Of a stretch of DNA of 64,000 bases, positions 27,403-36,387 are shown in pieces. Position 1 is the stretch's first letter; each line of letters opens with the position of its first letter. Origin of the DNA: Floricoccus tropicus (GTDB lineage: Bacteria > Bacillota > Bacilli > Lactobacillales > Streptococcaceae); NCBI RefSeq assembly GCF_001832905.1, contig NZ_MKIR01000021.1, positions 1-64,000 of the forward strand. The letters run 5' to 3'. The position numbers and the translations under genes are program-made. Below the pieces are notes generated by a model. It searched no databases. It saw only the letters and a list, made by a program, of their open reading frames with translations, and was not told where the DNA came from.

Positions 27403-27429
27403 TGCACATATTTACTGTGCATAGTAAAT
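27403..27429. promoter_or_regulatory. Two interleaved palindromes upstream of gdh
   Basis: ATGCACA-N7-TGTGCAT (27403-27423) and TTTACTGTGCATAGTAAA (27412-27429) overlap. A TATTAT that could be the gdh -10 lies about 20 bases nearer the gene. The 298 bases 27281-27578 hold no gene; besides these palindromes I see only AT-rich DNA and the rlmD promoter. Confidence 0.5.
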
Positions 27430-27578
27430 ATTGTATATTTATTATTATTTTTGTTACTATTGAGTATTTACGGCTATTTTAAATTATATTAATAGATTGT
27501 GAATGTTTTTATAAAATAACTTTAGAGGTCGTGCATGCATTTGAAACTTTTTTAAGTATTAAATGTTATAATAGTTCT

Positions 27579-28934
27579 ATGGTATATTTAAAAGTAGGAC
27601 AAAAAATCCCCCTTAAAATTAAAAAGATGGGGATAAATGGCGAAGGTATTGGTAATTTTAAAGGACAAACTGTATTTGTAAAAGGGGCACTCCCTAAGGA
27701 AGAAGTTTATTCTGTTATTACTAAAGCTCAAGGTCGTTATGTAGAAGCAGAAATTGTAAATATTAATAAAAAATCACGTCAAAGAGTAGACCCAGCATGC
27801 AAGTACTACGAAGAATGCGGAGGTTGCCAGATTATGCACCTTGAATATCCAGCTCAGTTGGAATTTAAGCGGGATATTCTTAAACAATCCCTTCAAAAGT
27901 TCAAACCAGAAGGTTTTTCGGATTATGAGTTGAGACCAACGATGGGTATGAAGGAACCTTGGCATTATCGTAATAAGCTACAGTTTCAAACTCGTCAATT
28001 CAAAGACAAGGTGAACGTCGGTCTGTATGCTGAAAACTCTCACCGTTTAATTGATATAAAAGACTGTCTAGTTCAAGACCAATTAACTCAATCGATAATC
28101 AATACTATTCGTAACTTGATTTCTAAATATAAACTTCCTTTATTTGATGAAAGGAGAAATCAGGGTCTAAGGACAGTTATGGTCCGTCATGCTATGAAAT
28201 CAGACCAAGTTCAGTTAGTTTTTATCTCGAGTAAAAATATTAATTTAGACCGAATATCTAAGGATTTAGTAGCAGAATATCCGCAAATCAAGACAATTGC
28301 TCTTAATATTAATACGAAAAAATCGTCAGAAATTTATGGACAACATACTGAAATTATTTGGGGGCAAGAGGCCATTAATGAAGAAGTATTAGGTTATGAA
28401 TTTTCTCTCAGCCCACGCGCCTTTTATCAACTTAATAGTATGCAGACAAATGTCCTTTATCAAGAAGCGATAAACGCACTTGATGTATCAGAAAATGACA
28501 ATATCATAGACGCATATTGTGGAGTAGGAACAATTGGCTTAGCTTTTGCTTCAAAAGTGAAATCAGTTCGTGGAATGGATGTAATTGCTCAAGGGATTGA
28601 TGATGCTAAGAAAAACGCAGAAATTCTAGGTTTTGATAACACTCATTACGAGGTTGGGCAAGCTGAGGATGTTATTCCTAAGTGGTATAAAGAAGGATAT
28701 AGGGCAGATGCTATAATTGTTGATCCGCCTAGAACTGGATTAGATGATAAGTTACTGGATTTAATTGTGGAGTACAAACCAGAAAAAATGGTTTATGTAT
28801 CATGTAATGTATCAACACTGGCACGTGACCTAGTTAAATTGGCTCAAGTATACAATGTGGAATACTTGCAGTCAGTTGATATGTTCCCGCAAACAGCTCG
28901 AACAGAATGTGTAGTTAAATTAACAAGAAAATAG
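27579..28934 (+). CDS. rlmD: 23S rRNA (uracil-5-)-methyltransferase, RlmD/RlmCD family
   Basis: 451 residues. TRAM domain first ([22 protein letters not shown]), then Fe-S cysteines [14 protein letters not shown], the SAM site [22 protein letters not shown], and the catalytic [10 protein letters not shown]. Gram-positive members methylate U747 and/or U1939 of 23S rRNA. ATG 27579 is preferred to an upstream ATG at 27531 because TRAM proteins start here. There is no ribosome site; an extended -10 (TGTTATAAT, ending 27572) lies 6 bases before the ATG, so a leaderless mRNA is likely. Confidence 0.9.
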   Translation: MVYLKVGQKIPLKIKKMGINGEGIGNFKGQTVFVKGALPKEEVYSVITKAQGRYVEAEIVNINKKSRQRVDPACKYYEECGGCQIMHLEYPAQLEFKRDILKQSLQKFKPEGFSDYELRPTMGMKEPWHYRNKLQFQTRQFKDKVNVGLYAENSHRLIDIKDCLVQDQLTQSIINTIRNLISKYKLPLFDERRNQGLRTVMVRHAMKSDQVQLVFISSKNINLDRISKDLVAEYPQIKTIALNINTKKSSEIYGQHTEIIWGQEAINEEVLGYEFSLSPRAFYQLNSMQTNVLYQEAINALDVSENDNIIDAYCGVGTIGLAFASKVKSVRGMDVIAQGIDDAKKNAEILGFDNTHYEVGQAEDVIPKWYKEGYRADAIIVDPPRTGLDDKLLDLIVEYKPEKMVYVSCNVSTLARDLVKLAQVYNVEYLQSVDMFPQTARTECVVKLTRK

Positions 28935-28941
28935 AATTTTG

Positions 28942-28966
28942 AGACCGAACATTTCGGTCTTTTTTG
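28942..28966 (+). terminator. Terminator of rlmD
   Basis: AGACCGAA / TTCGGTCT stem with a 3-base loop and T-run, 7 bases after the stop. Confidence 0.88.
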
Positions 28967-29043
28967 TACAGGAAATAAACACTAAGGGTCTAGTTAATAA
29001 AGTATTTTTGTATTATAGTTATAACAATTATAAGGAGATACGT

Positions 29044-29928
29044 ATGGGAACAAAGAATAAAGGTATATTTTTAGCACTCTTAGCTTGCAGTTTATGGGCT
29101 ATATCAGGAATTTCAGGTCAGATACTGTTTGAAGATTATAGCTTTACTGCCAGTTGGGTAGTCACAGCGAGAACTGTAATATCAGGAATTTTGTTACTTC
29201 TTAGTGCAAAATTTATTTTTAAGGAAAATATATTTGAGATTTTCAAAAACAAGAGGGATTTAATGGATATTATTATTTTCTCTTTTGCTGGAATGTTCAT
29301 GCTCCAATTTGCCTTTTTTAAAACCATTGAACTTAGTAATTCAGCACTAGCTACTATTCTTCAATATACCTGTCCATTTTTCATAATTATTTATGAAGCC
29401 ATTAAAAATAAAAAGATGCCTTCGGCTAAAACATTTGTTCTCTTATTTGCGACAAGTATTGGCGTTCTTTTAATAGTAACAAAAGGAAATATATCAAATC
29501 TTATAACGTCTTTTCCACCATTATTCTGGGGGATCATGACAGCCATAAGCCTTGCAATTTATAGCATTCAACCACAAAGGATTTTAAAAAAATATAGCAC
29601 TATCTTAGTTGTTGGCTGGGGAATGATAATAGCAGGGATACCAGCAAATATTGTTCATCCATTATGGAAACCAACAGGAGTTTTCAACTTTATCACAATA
29701 GGACATTTAACAGTTGTAATCATTCTCGGCACACTTTTCGCCTATCTGGTATATCTTTCAAGCGTGAAATACATCAGCCCAGCACTAGCGGGAGTGTTAA
29801 CTGCCTGGGAGCCCATCCTTTCAAACATCTTATCAATTTTTGTCTTTAGTCATAGACTGACTTACATTGAGATAATCGGCTTTATTCTAGTAATCGTCTC
29901 AATTGCTTTTCTCCAAAAGGATATTTAG
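29044..29928 (+). CDS. EamA/DMT-family transporter
   Basis: 294 residues, about ten hydrophobic segments in two similar halves, each with the EamA pattern (LLACSLWAISGISGQILF; FPPLFWGIMTAISLAIYSI) and the closing TAWEPILSNILSIFVFSHRLTYIEIIGFILVIVSI. It is probably an exporter of a small metabolite. AAGGAG ribosome site before ATG 29044; a longer frame from 28939 runs through the rlmD terminator and is unlikely. Confidence 0.88.
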   Translation: MGTKNKGIFLALLACSLWAISGISGQILFEDYSFTASWVVTARTVISGILLLLSAKFIFKENIFEIFKNKRDLMDIIIFSFAGMFMLQFAFFKTIELSNSALATILQYTCPFFIIIYEAIKNKKMPSAKTFVLLFATSIGVLLIVTKGNISNLITSFPPLFWGIMTAISLAIYSIQPQRILKKYSTILVVGWGMIIAGIPANIVHPLWKPTGVFNFITIGHLTVVIILGTLFAYLVYLSSVKYISPALAGVLTAWEPILSNILSIFVFSHRLTYIEIIGFILVIVSIAFLQKDI

Positions 29929-29984
29929 TTCTTTGAGAAAAAAGAGAGACTTTGTTATACTTATTGCAAGGTGGAAATTAGATT

Positions 29985-30503
29985 ATGACAGTTTACATTA
30001 GACAAGCAAAATTAGATGATTTAGCAGAAATCATGAAAATCATAGCATCTGCTAAAGGCTATCTTGCTCAGCAAAAAATCGACCAGTGGCAAAATGAGTA
30101 TCCAGCAGTTTCTGATATTGAAGATGATATCAGAAGTTCTGAAAAGAAAGCCTGTGTACTCGTGGTAAATGGGAAAATTGCAGGTTATGCCGTTATAATG
30201 ACGAGTGTCGAACCAGCTTACCAGATGATAACTGATGGCAAGTGGCAAGGAAGTGATGAAGAAGAAAATTACGTGACCATCCATCGTATGGCTTTGTCTA
30301 CTGAATTTAGGGGACTTGGGTTAGCAAATATCTTTTGGTCAAATATATTGAGTAGCATGAGAATGCAAGGATTTACTGATTTTCGTGTAGATACTCATCC
30401 CGAGAACAAGGTTATGCGTGGAGTACTTGAAAAACAAGGCTTTGAATACCAAGGAAACGTGATGTTTGAGGGACTACGATATGCCTATCAACTAATATTA
30501 TAG
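29985..30503 (+). CDS. GNAT-family N-acetyltransferase
   Basis: 172 residues. IRQAKLDDLAEIMKII at the start, the acetyl-CoA site HRMALSTEFRGLGLANIFW, and VDTHPENKVMRGVLEKQGFEYQG. Substrate unknown. AAGGTGG ribosome site before ATG 29985. Confidence 0.88.
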   Translation: MTVYIRQAKLDDLAEIMKIIASAKGYLAQQKIDQWQNEYPAVSDIEDDIRSSEKKACVLVVNGKIAGYAVIMTSVEPAYQMITDGKWQGSDEEENYVTIHRMALSTEFRGLGLANIFWSNILSSMRMQGFTDFRVDTHPENKVMRGVLEKQGFEYQGNVMFEGLRYAYQLIL

Positions 30504-30629
30504 CCACTTAAAAATAGATTAATACATCGTTGACTCATCTCGATGAACGCTAGTTCTATCATCGATTCGTCGCCTTGTCTTATTTCTATTTTAATCAACT
30601 ATAAAATAAAATAAAGAAGGAAGATAAAT

Positions 30630-30884
30630 ATGACTTACGAACAAGAATTTTTAAAGGATTTTGAAGAATGGCTTAGCACACAGGTTATGGTTAATGAGAT
30701 GGCCATGGGTGAAGCGCAAAAAGTAGCAGACGAAGACGATGATGCGCGTGCAGTGGACGCCGTTATTCGTTATGAAAGTAGACTAGATGCATATAAATAT
30801 CTACTAGGAAAATTCGACAATTATAAAGCACAAAAAGGATTTCACGACCTACCTGAGGGATTATTTGGACAAAGAGAATATTAA
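30630..30884 (+). CDS. DUF1912 family protein
   Basis: 84 residues, acidic and helical: MTYEQEFLKDFEEWLSTQVMVNEMAM... FHDLPEGLFGQREY. The family is known from streptococci and lactococci; function unknown. AGAAGGAAG ribosome site. The MepB gene overlaps its last 20 bases. Confidence 0.85.
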   Translation: MTYEQEFLKDFEEWLSTQVMVNEMAMGEAQKVADEDDDARAVDAVIRYESRLDAYKYLLGKFDNYKAQKGFHDLPEGLFGQREY

Positions 30885-31323
30885 GATATCAAAATCCATA
30901 CTTTCATCTTATTTCAAGCACGATTTCTCAGGTGATGATTTGATTATTGAAAAATATAACCAAGAGTACGCAGCACTTTCATGTAATTCTTTAAGTTTTA
31001 GAAGTAGATTGGCTAAGAAAACTCCAACTAAAAAAGGATATTTTCTTGCAATTTGGAAAAAGGATGAAGATAATAATAACCGTCCATTCAATAAAGAAGA
31101 AAGCCCAGAATTCTTATTTGTGATTATTAAAGATGAAAACAAAGAAGGTATTTTTAAGTTTCCCAAAGATGTTCTTGTCAGCAAAGGTATAATATCTGAT
31201 GCTAAACGTGGGAAAATGGCATTTAGAGTTTATCCAGCTTGGGAAGTTGGCCTTAATACAATAGCTCGTAAAACGCAGGAATGGCAAGTTAAATATTTTG
31301 AGCATTTGACTACTAACTATTAG
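30865..31323 (+). CDS. MepB-like protein
   Basis: 152 residues. The core YFLAIWKKDEDNNNRPF... EFLFVIIKDENKEGIFKFPKDVLVSKGI... GKMAFRVYPAWE is typical of the MepB family, first named from the staphylococcal mepRAB drug-resistance operon; its role is unknown. Start is TTG 30865, behind GAGGGA and overlapping the end of the DUF1912 gene, so translation is probably coupled. Part of its 3' end recurs at 31901. Confidence 0.75.
   Translation: MDKENIKISKSILSSYFKHDFSGDDLIIEKYNQEYAALSCNSLSFRSRLAKKTPTKKGYFLAIWKKDEDNNNRPFNKEESPEFLFVIIKDENKEGIFKFPKDVLVSKGIISDAKRGKMAFRVYPAWEVGLNTIARKTQEWQVKYFEHLTTNY
31280..31302 (+). repeat. 23-bp direct repeat, copy 1 (mepB 3' end)
   Basis: Inside the last codons of the mepB-like gene (EWQVKYFE). 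Identical to 31901-31923; similarity continues to 34 of 36 positions including TTTGACTAC. Confidence 0.9.
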
Positions 31324-31342
31324 AGTAGAGGAACTAAAAAGT

Positions 31343-31879
31343 ATGAAATCATATGATAGTAAGCAGGAGTTGATAGACGCAATACATGCTAGCTATGGAA
31401 AATATATAGAAGAATTTAAGGCTATCCCTGAAGATATGAAAGATATTCGAATTGACGGAGTAGATAAGACACCTGCTGAAAATTTAGCCTATCAGCTGGG
31501 ATGGATAAATCTATTATTATCGTGGGAAAAAGATGAAATATCAGGGATAAAGGTTGTTACTCCAACAGCTGACTACAAGTGGAATAATCTTGGAGGCTTA
31601 TATCAATCATTCTATGAAAACTATGCTCAATTTTCTCTTAAGGAACGAATAGATTTATTAACTGGGAAAGTAGATGAATTATGTGATTGGCTTGAAAGCT
31701 TATCAAATGAAGAACTTTTTGAACCTGAGAAGCGCAATTGGGCTACGACGGCTGCCATGTGGCCAATATGGAAATGGGCACATATAAACTCTGTAGCTCC
31801 GTTTACAAATTTTCGTACTAAAATTCGAAAATGGAAAAAATTAGCAATGATTGGTAAGAAGAGTGATTTAATAAAATAG
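31343..31879 (+). CDS. ClbS/DfsB family four-helix protein
   Basis: 178 residues. YDSKQELIDAIHASYGKYIEEFKAIP, DKTPAENLAYQLGWINLLLSWE and RNWATTAAMWPIWKWAHINSVAPFTNFRTKIRKWKK fit the ClbS/DfsB (DUF1706) family. ClbS hydrolyses colibactin; most members have unknown targets. AGAGGA lies about 12 bases before ATG 31343. The gene sits between the two copies of the mepB-end repeat. Confidence 0.8.
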   Translation: MKSYDSKQELIDAIHASYGKYIEEFKAIPEDMKDIRIDGVDKTPAENLAYQLGWINLLLSWEKDEISGIKVVTPTADYKWNNLGGLYQSFYENYAQFSLKERIDLLTGKVDELCDWLESLSNEELFEPEKRNWATTAAMWPIWKWAHINSVAPFTNFRTKIRKWKKLAMIGKKSDLIK

Positions 31880-31900
31880 CTTCTTATTAACTAACACAAA

Positions 31901-31923
31901 AATGGCAAGTTAAATATTTTGAG
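31901..31923 (+). repeat. 23-bp direct repeat, copy 2 (mepB remnant)
   Basis: Same 23 bases as 31280-31302. The mepB reading frame continues around it (TQKWQVKYFEVLTTQE), with changes mostly at third positions, so this is a coding relic of a second MepB-like gene. It runs in frame into the next gene. Confidence 0.8.
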
Positions 31924-31983
31924 GTTTTGACTACACAAGAGATTTTTTTGAAGCAAATTCATCTTCAAAATGAAAGGGATATT

Positions 31984-32688
31984 ATGATCTTAGCGACTAT
32001 AATCAATGATCCACATAAGAAGTTACTTGATGATATTGAATTGTTTTCTCAAAAATTAAATGATATATTTTCTGAAATATATCTTTGTATTAGTGATTTT
32101 ACCGATTTATCTGTAATTCATCTCTGTGAGGAGATGTTTTTCAATACGAAAGTCATTGAACGTAAAGGTGCAGCGCATGCAAGAAGAAGTGTGCTTAATT
32201 TTGTGGCTGAACTTGATAGTTCAGAAGATATTATGTATTGTGACTTTGATAGAGTGCTTACTTGGATTAAGATGTTTCCAGAAGAGTTAGAAGTAATAAC
32301 AAATAAAAAATTAAATAGTGACTATGTAGTATTAGGGAGAACAAAAGAGGCATTTGAAAGTCATCCAGAGTCTTGGCAAGCTACAGAAGCTATCACTAAT
32401 AAAATTTCATCAAAATATTTTGGAATAAATGATTTAGATATAACGGCTGGAGCTTCTATTATGAGTGCATATGCTGCGAGTATGATTGCACACAAGTCTT
32501 CACACTCACATACAGATTGTGAGTGGCCTTACCTTGTGAAAAAGGCAGGCTATTTGATTGGTTCAAAGAAAGTTAACGGTCTTCTATACATGGATATTAA
32601 TAGTGTGAATTTTCCTGAAGAGGAAGCGAAAGAATATTTCTCTAGACTTGAGTTATCCCAAAAAATCTTATCAGTACTCTTCAAATAA
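31984..32688 (+). CDS. Glycosyltransferase-like hypothetical protein
   Basis: 234 residues from ATG 31984 (AAAGGG ribosome site 5 bases upstream). An earlier TTG at 31927 lies within the mepB relic and has no spaced ribosome site. The order ILATIINDPHKKLL, an acidic CDFDRVLTW that resembles a DxD metal site, and GRTKEAFESHPESWQATEAI suggests a nucleotide-sugar-type GT-A fold, but I cannot name a family. No membrane segment. It ends about 8 bases before the T-box promoter. Confidence 0.55.
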   Translation: MILATIINDPHKKLLDDIELFSQKLNDIFSEIYLCISDFTDLSVIHLCEEMFFNTKVIERKGAAHARRSVLNFVAELDSSEDIMYCDFDRVLTWIKMFPEELEVITNKKLNSDYVVLGRTKEAFESHPESWQATEAITNKISSKYFGINDLDITAGASIMSAYAASMIAHKSSHSHTDCEWPYLVKKAGYLIGSKKVNGLLYMDINSVNFPEEEAKEYFSRLELSQKILSVLFK

Positions 32689-32695
32689 ATTTAAT

Positions 32696-32724
32696 TTGAA
32701 AAATTCTTTTAAATCTGCTAGACT
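32696..32724 (+). promoter_or_regulatory. Promoter of the T-box valS operon
   Basis: TTGAAA, 17 bases, TAGACT with an upstream TG (TGCTAGACT). Confidence 0.75.
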
Positions 32725-32730
32725 AGTAAC

Positions 32731-32945
32731 AATCAAGAGGAGTAGTTTACGGGAGATCTGAGAGAGGAACTGGTTGCTGAAAAGTTCTATCAAAGGTAAA
32801 TGAAGGTTGCTTGTGATTAAATTAAAATAATAAAATTGAGTGGTGATTACTTGTTCATGTAAAGGACATAATCACAATACAGGTGGTACCGTGCGTGAAG
32901 CACCCTGACTATATTTTATATATAGTTGGGGTGCTTTTCTTTATT
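32731..32945 (+). ncRNA. T-box leader, valine
   Basis: Conserved T-box AGGTGGTACCGTGCG at 32881-32895, followed by a terminator hairpin (AGCACCC...GGGGTGCTT, about 32898-32938) and T-rich tail. Stem I shows GGGAGATCTGAGAG and the distal TGGTTGCTGAAA. GTT at 32806-32808 in ATGAAGGTTGC sits where the specifier codon is expected and reads valine. Uncharged tRNA-Val should prevent termination and switch on the GIY-YIG gene and valS. Confidence 0.88.
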
Positions 32946-32969
32946 ATTTTATTGTAATAAGAAGGTAAA

Positions 32970-33536
32970 ATGACAAGAATGAAACAATACGCAGAAGACT
33001 ATCTTAATAGCTCAGATGCTAGTAATTACAGCTACAACTCTGAAGATTTATATTTAGCAGTTTATGGATATGAATCTGAATTATCAAAAAAGCTTAAAAA
33101 CTTACACGGCATTTATATGCTTGAATTTATAGATGGTGGTAGATATATAGGTTCTGCTTTTCATGAAGAAGGAATGTATAATCGCATTAAAACTTACATG
33201 AAGTATTCAGCAGGATCTGGCAATCCACTTGGAAATCAAGCTAGAAAAGATGCTCTTCCCAAAAGTATTCAAGATAAATTTGCTACGGATAGAGAAAGTT
33301 TTCTAACCGATGATGAAGATTATCTAACTTTTCATATTCTACACACTGTAGAAGCTATACAGGATGAACAAAAATATGGAATATTTGATGGGGATTCAGA
33401 AATTTTATCTGATATGCTTGAGTTTGTAGGAGATGATGGCTTTACTTTTTACCGAAATCTCAATGACAATCAAGCAGAAGAGAAGTATTTTAAAGAACTT
33501 TTTGATACTAAAATTAATGGATTAAACCTAAACTAA
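32970..33536 (+). CDS. GIY-YIG domain protein in the valS operon
   Basis: 188 residues. Residues about 46-85 carry the GIY-YIG nuclease pattern: GIYMLEFIDGGRYIGSAFHEEGMYNRIKTYM (GIY, then RYIGS, then Arg in NRIK). Around it are acidic, helical segments not recognised by me. GIY-YIG enzymes cut nucleic acids with a single metal ion. AGAAGG ribosome site before ATG 32970; ATG 32979 is possible. The gene lies between the valine T-box terminator and valS (12-base gap), so it is made when valyl-tRNA is short. The catalytic Glu expected near the end of the domain could be E180 or another; not certain. Confidence 0.7.
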   Translation: MTRMKQYAEDYLNSSDASNYSYNSEDLYLAVYGYESELSKKLKNLHGIYMLEFIDGGRYIGSAFHEEGMYNRIKTYMKYSAGSGNPLGNQARKDALPKSIQDKFATDRESFLTDDEDYLTFHILHTVEAIQDEQKYGIFDGDSEILSDMLEFVGDDGFTFYRNLNDNQAEEKYFKELFDTKINGLNLN

Positions 33537-33548
33537 AAGGAGAAATAT

Positions 33549-36203
33549 ATGACTGAACTTTCGACAAAATTCAATCCTGCTGAAGTTGAAGCAGGGCGTT
33601 ATGAAAAATGGTTAGAAGCTGATGTTTTTAAACCATCAGGCGATGTAAATGCTGAACCTTATAGCATTGTTATTCCACCACCAAATGTTACAGGTAAGCT
33701 TCACTTAGGACATGCTTGGGATACAACTTTACAAGATATGATTATCCGTCAAAAACGTATGCAAGGTTTTGATACTTTATGGTTACCAGGTATGGACCAT
33801 GCGGGTATTGCTACTCAAGCTAAGGTTGAGGAACGTTTGCGTGAACAAGGTATAACTCGTTATGACCTTGGACGTGAAAAATTCATCGAAAAAGTTTGGG
33901 AATGGAAGGATGAATATGCTTCTACCATCAAAGAACAATGGGGTAAACTAGGACTTTCACTCGACTATTCTCGTGAACGCTTTACTCTTGATGCAGGGCT
34001 TTCGGAGGCTGTTCGTAAGGTATTCGTTGACCTTTATAATAAAGGATTAATTTACCGTGCCGAGTACATTATCAACTGGGATCCTGCTGCTCGTACTGCT
34101 CTAAGCGATATCGAAGTAATACACAAGGATGTTGAAGGTGCTTTCTATCATATGACCTATGACCTTGAAAATGGTCAAGGAACTCTGGAAGTAGCAACTA
34201 CTCGTCCTGAAACAATGTTTGGTGATACTGCAGTGGCAGTTAACCCAGAAGATCCTCGTTATAAAGATCTTATCGGACAAAATGTAATTCTACCTTTAGT
34301 GAATAAAGCTATTCCGATTGTAGGAGATGAACATGCTGATCCTGAATTTGGAACAGGTGTCGTAAAAATTACACCAGCTCATGATCCAAATGACTTTGAG
34401 GTTGGTCGTCGTCATGATTTACCTCAAGTAAATGTTATGAATGCTGACGGTACTATGAATGAGCTTGCAGGTGATTTTGCTGGTATGGATAGATTTGCTG
34501 CTCGTAAGGCAGTAGTAAAAGCCCTTGAGGAAAAAGGACATTTAGTTAAAGTTGAGCCAATGGTCCACAGTGTAGGACATTCAGAACGTACGGGTGTTCC
34601 AGTAGAACCAAGACTTTCTACTCAATGGTTTGTTAAGATGGAAGAGCTATCTAAGAAGGCTATTGAAAATCAAGCAACTGAAGATAGAGTTAACTTCTTC
34701 CCAGATAGATTTAATGATACATTTATCCAATGGATGGAAAATGTACACGATTGGGTAATTTCTCGTCAGTTATGGTGGGGTCATCAAATTCCAGCATGGT
34801 ACCACAATGAAACTGGAGAAATGTATGTTGGTATGGACGCACCAGCAGATGCTGAAAATTGGACTCAAGATGAAGATGTACTAGATACTTGGTTCTCAAG
34901 TGCACTATGGCCATTTTCTACTATGGGTTGGCCTGATACAGAAGCAAAGGACTTCAAACGTTACTATCCAACGAACACTCTTGTTACAGGATATGATATT
35001 ATCTTCTTCTGGGTAAGTCGTATGATTTTCCAAGCCTTAGAATTTACGGATGAAAGACCATTTAAAGATGTCTTAATGCATGGACTAATTCGTGACGAGA
35101 GTGGTCGTAAAATGTCTAAATCACTCGGTAATGGAATTGATCCAATGGATGTCATTGAAAAATATGGTGCAGATGCCCTTCGTTGGTTCCTATCTAACGG
35201 ATCAGCACCTGGCCAAGACGTTCGTTTCTCTTATGAAAAAATGGATGCTTCATGGAACTTCATCAATAAGATTTGGAACGTAAGCCGTTACATCATAATG
35301 AATAATGAAGGCTTAACACTTGAAGATATTCAAGCTAATCTTGAAAAAGTGGCTAATAAAGAAGCTGGAAATGTAACTGACCGTTGGATTTTAACTCGCT
35401 TAAATGAAACGATTGAACGTGTTACAGAAAACTTTGATAAGTTTGAGTTTGGTGAAGCAGGGCGTGCTCTTTATAACTTCATCTGGGATGAATTTGCTGA
35501 CTGGTATATCGAACTTACAAAAGAAGTTCTTTACGGCGAAGATGAGACTGAAAAAGAGGTTACTCGTTCAGTTCTAACTCATGTTTTAGACCAGATTTTA
35601 CGTTTATTACATCCAATTATGCCATTCGTAACTGAAGAAATTTTTGAAAATATTCCGCATACTGAGGAAACGCTTGTTACAGCAAAATATCCACAAGTTC
35701 GTTCTGAATTTGATGATGCTCAAGCTGCACAAGGTGTCGAAGTACTTAAGGAAGTTATCAGAAGTGTACGTAATTCACGCGCTGAAGTTAATGTAGCACC
35801 AAGTAAGGCGATTACTATTTTAATCAAAACAAAAACTCCTGAAATTGAAGAGTTCTTCAAAGCTAATGAAAATTACCTAAGAAGATTTACAAATCCAGAA
35901 GTTTTAGAAATTAGCTCAGATGTGGATGCGCCTGCACAAGCGATGAGTGCTGTCATAACAGATGCAGAAATCTATCTACCACTTGCGGATCTTATCAATG
36001 TTGAGGATGAAATAGCTCGTCTTAACAAAGAACTGGCTAAATGGCAAAAAGAACTAGATATGGTTGGTAAAAAATTAGCTAACGAAAAATTTGTAGCTAA
36101 TGCTAAACCAGAAGTAGTTGAAAAAGAAAAAGAAAAACAAGCTGACTATCAAGAAAAATTCAATGCGACAAAAGAACGTATCGAACAATTAGAAAGCTTA
36201 TAG
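33549..36203 (+). CDS. valS: Valyl-tRNA synthetase
   Basis: 884 residues, full length. Class I synthetase: [13 protein letters not shown] (HIGH motif near residues 52-55), editing domain [19 protein letters not shown], tryptophan-rich zinc-free [25 protein letters not shown] near residue 521, and the C-terminal coiled coil ([29 protein letters not shown]). AAGGAGA ribosome site. Controlled by the T-box leader. The last 99 bases of its coding region recur at 39275-39373. Confidence 0.98.
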   Translation: MTELSTKFNPAEVEAGRYEKWLEADVFKPSGDVNAEPYSIVIPPPNVTGKLHLGHAWDTTLQDMIIRQKRMQGFDTLWLPGMDHAGIATQAKVEERLREQGITRYDLGREKFIEKVWEWKDEYASTIKEQWGKLGLSLDYSRERFTLDAGLSEAVRKVFVDLYNKGLIYRAEYIINWDPAARTALSDIEVIHKDVEGAFYHMTYDLENGQGTLEVATTRPETMFGDTAVAVNPEDPRYKDLIGQNVILPLVNKAIPIVGDEHADPEFGTGVVKITPAHDPNDFEVGRRHDLPQVNVMNADGTMNELAGDFAGMDRFAARKAVVKALEEKGHLVKVEPMVHSVGHSERTGVPVEPRLSTQWFVKMEELSKKAIENQATEDRVNFFPDRFNDTFIQWMENVHDWVISRQLWWGHQIPAWYHNETGEMYVGMDAPADAENWTQDEDVLDTWFSSALWPFSTMGWPDTEAKDFKRYYPTNTLVTGYDIIFFWVSRMIFQALEFTDERPFKDVLMHGLIRDESGRKMSKSLGNGIDPMDVIEKYGADALRWFLSNGSAPGQDVRFSYEKMDASWNFINKIWNVSRYIIMNNEGLTLEDIQANLEKVANKEAGNVTDRWILTRLNETIERVTENFDKFEFGEAGRALYNFIWDEFADWYIELTKEVLYGEDETEKEVTRSVLTHVLDQILRLLHPIMPFVTEEIFENIPHTEETLVTAKYPQVRSEFDDAQAAQGVEVLKEVIRSVRNSRAEVNVAPSKAITILIKTKTPEIEEFFKANENYLRRFTNPEVLEISSDVDAPAQAMSAVITDAEIYLPLADLINVEDEIARLNKELAKWQKELDMVGKKLANEKFVANAKPEVVEKEKEKQADYQEKFNATKERIEQLESL
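36104..36202 (+). repeat. 99-bp direct repeat, copy 1 (valS 3' end)
   Basis: The last codons of valS. Matches 39275-39373 at 98 of 99 positions; the single change is ATC to ATT, synonymous. Confidence 0.95.
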
Positions 36204-36301
36204 TATACGTAAAAACTCCATTTTATATTACTTTAAATGGGATTTTATAATATTTATATTACGAGGTTAAGTAAGGCTTTGATTTCAGTATAAATAATTA
36301 T

Positions 36302-36359
36302 AATAAAAAAAAAAACTTTATGTGCGCAAATTAATTTCGCCACTTAAAGCCTTTTTTTA
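36302..36359. terminator. Terminator between valS and the carboxypeptidase gene
   Basis: Imperfect stem CTTTATGTGCGC / GCCACTTAAAG with an A-run of 11 before and a T-run after, so it can serve both convergent genes. Confidence 0.7.
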
Positions 36360-36387
36360 ATACTTGATGGAGAGTTAGATAATACTA

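Noticed and set aside
31927-31983. TTG 31927 as start of the glycosyltransferase-like gene
   Set aside because: The segment is a relic of a mepB 3' end and the nearest GAGG is only 2 bases from the TTG; ATG 31984 has a well-spaced AAAGGG.
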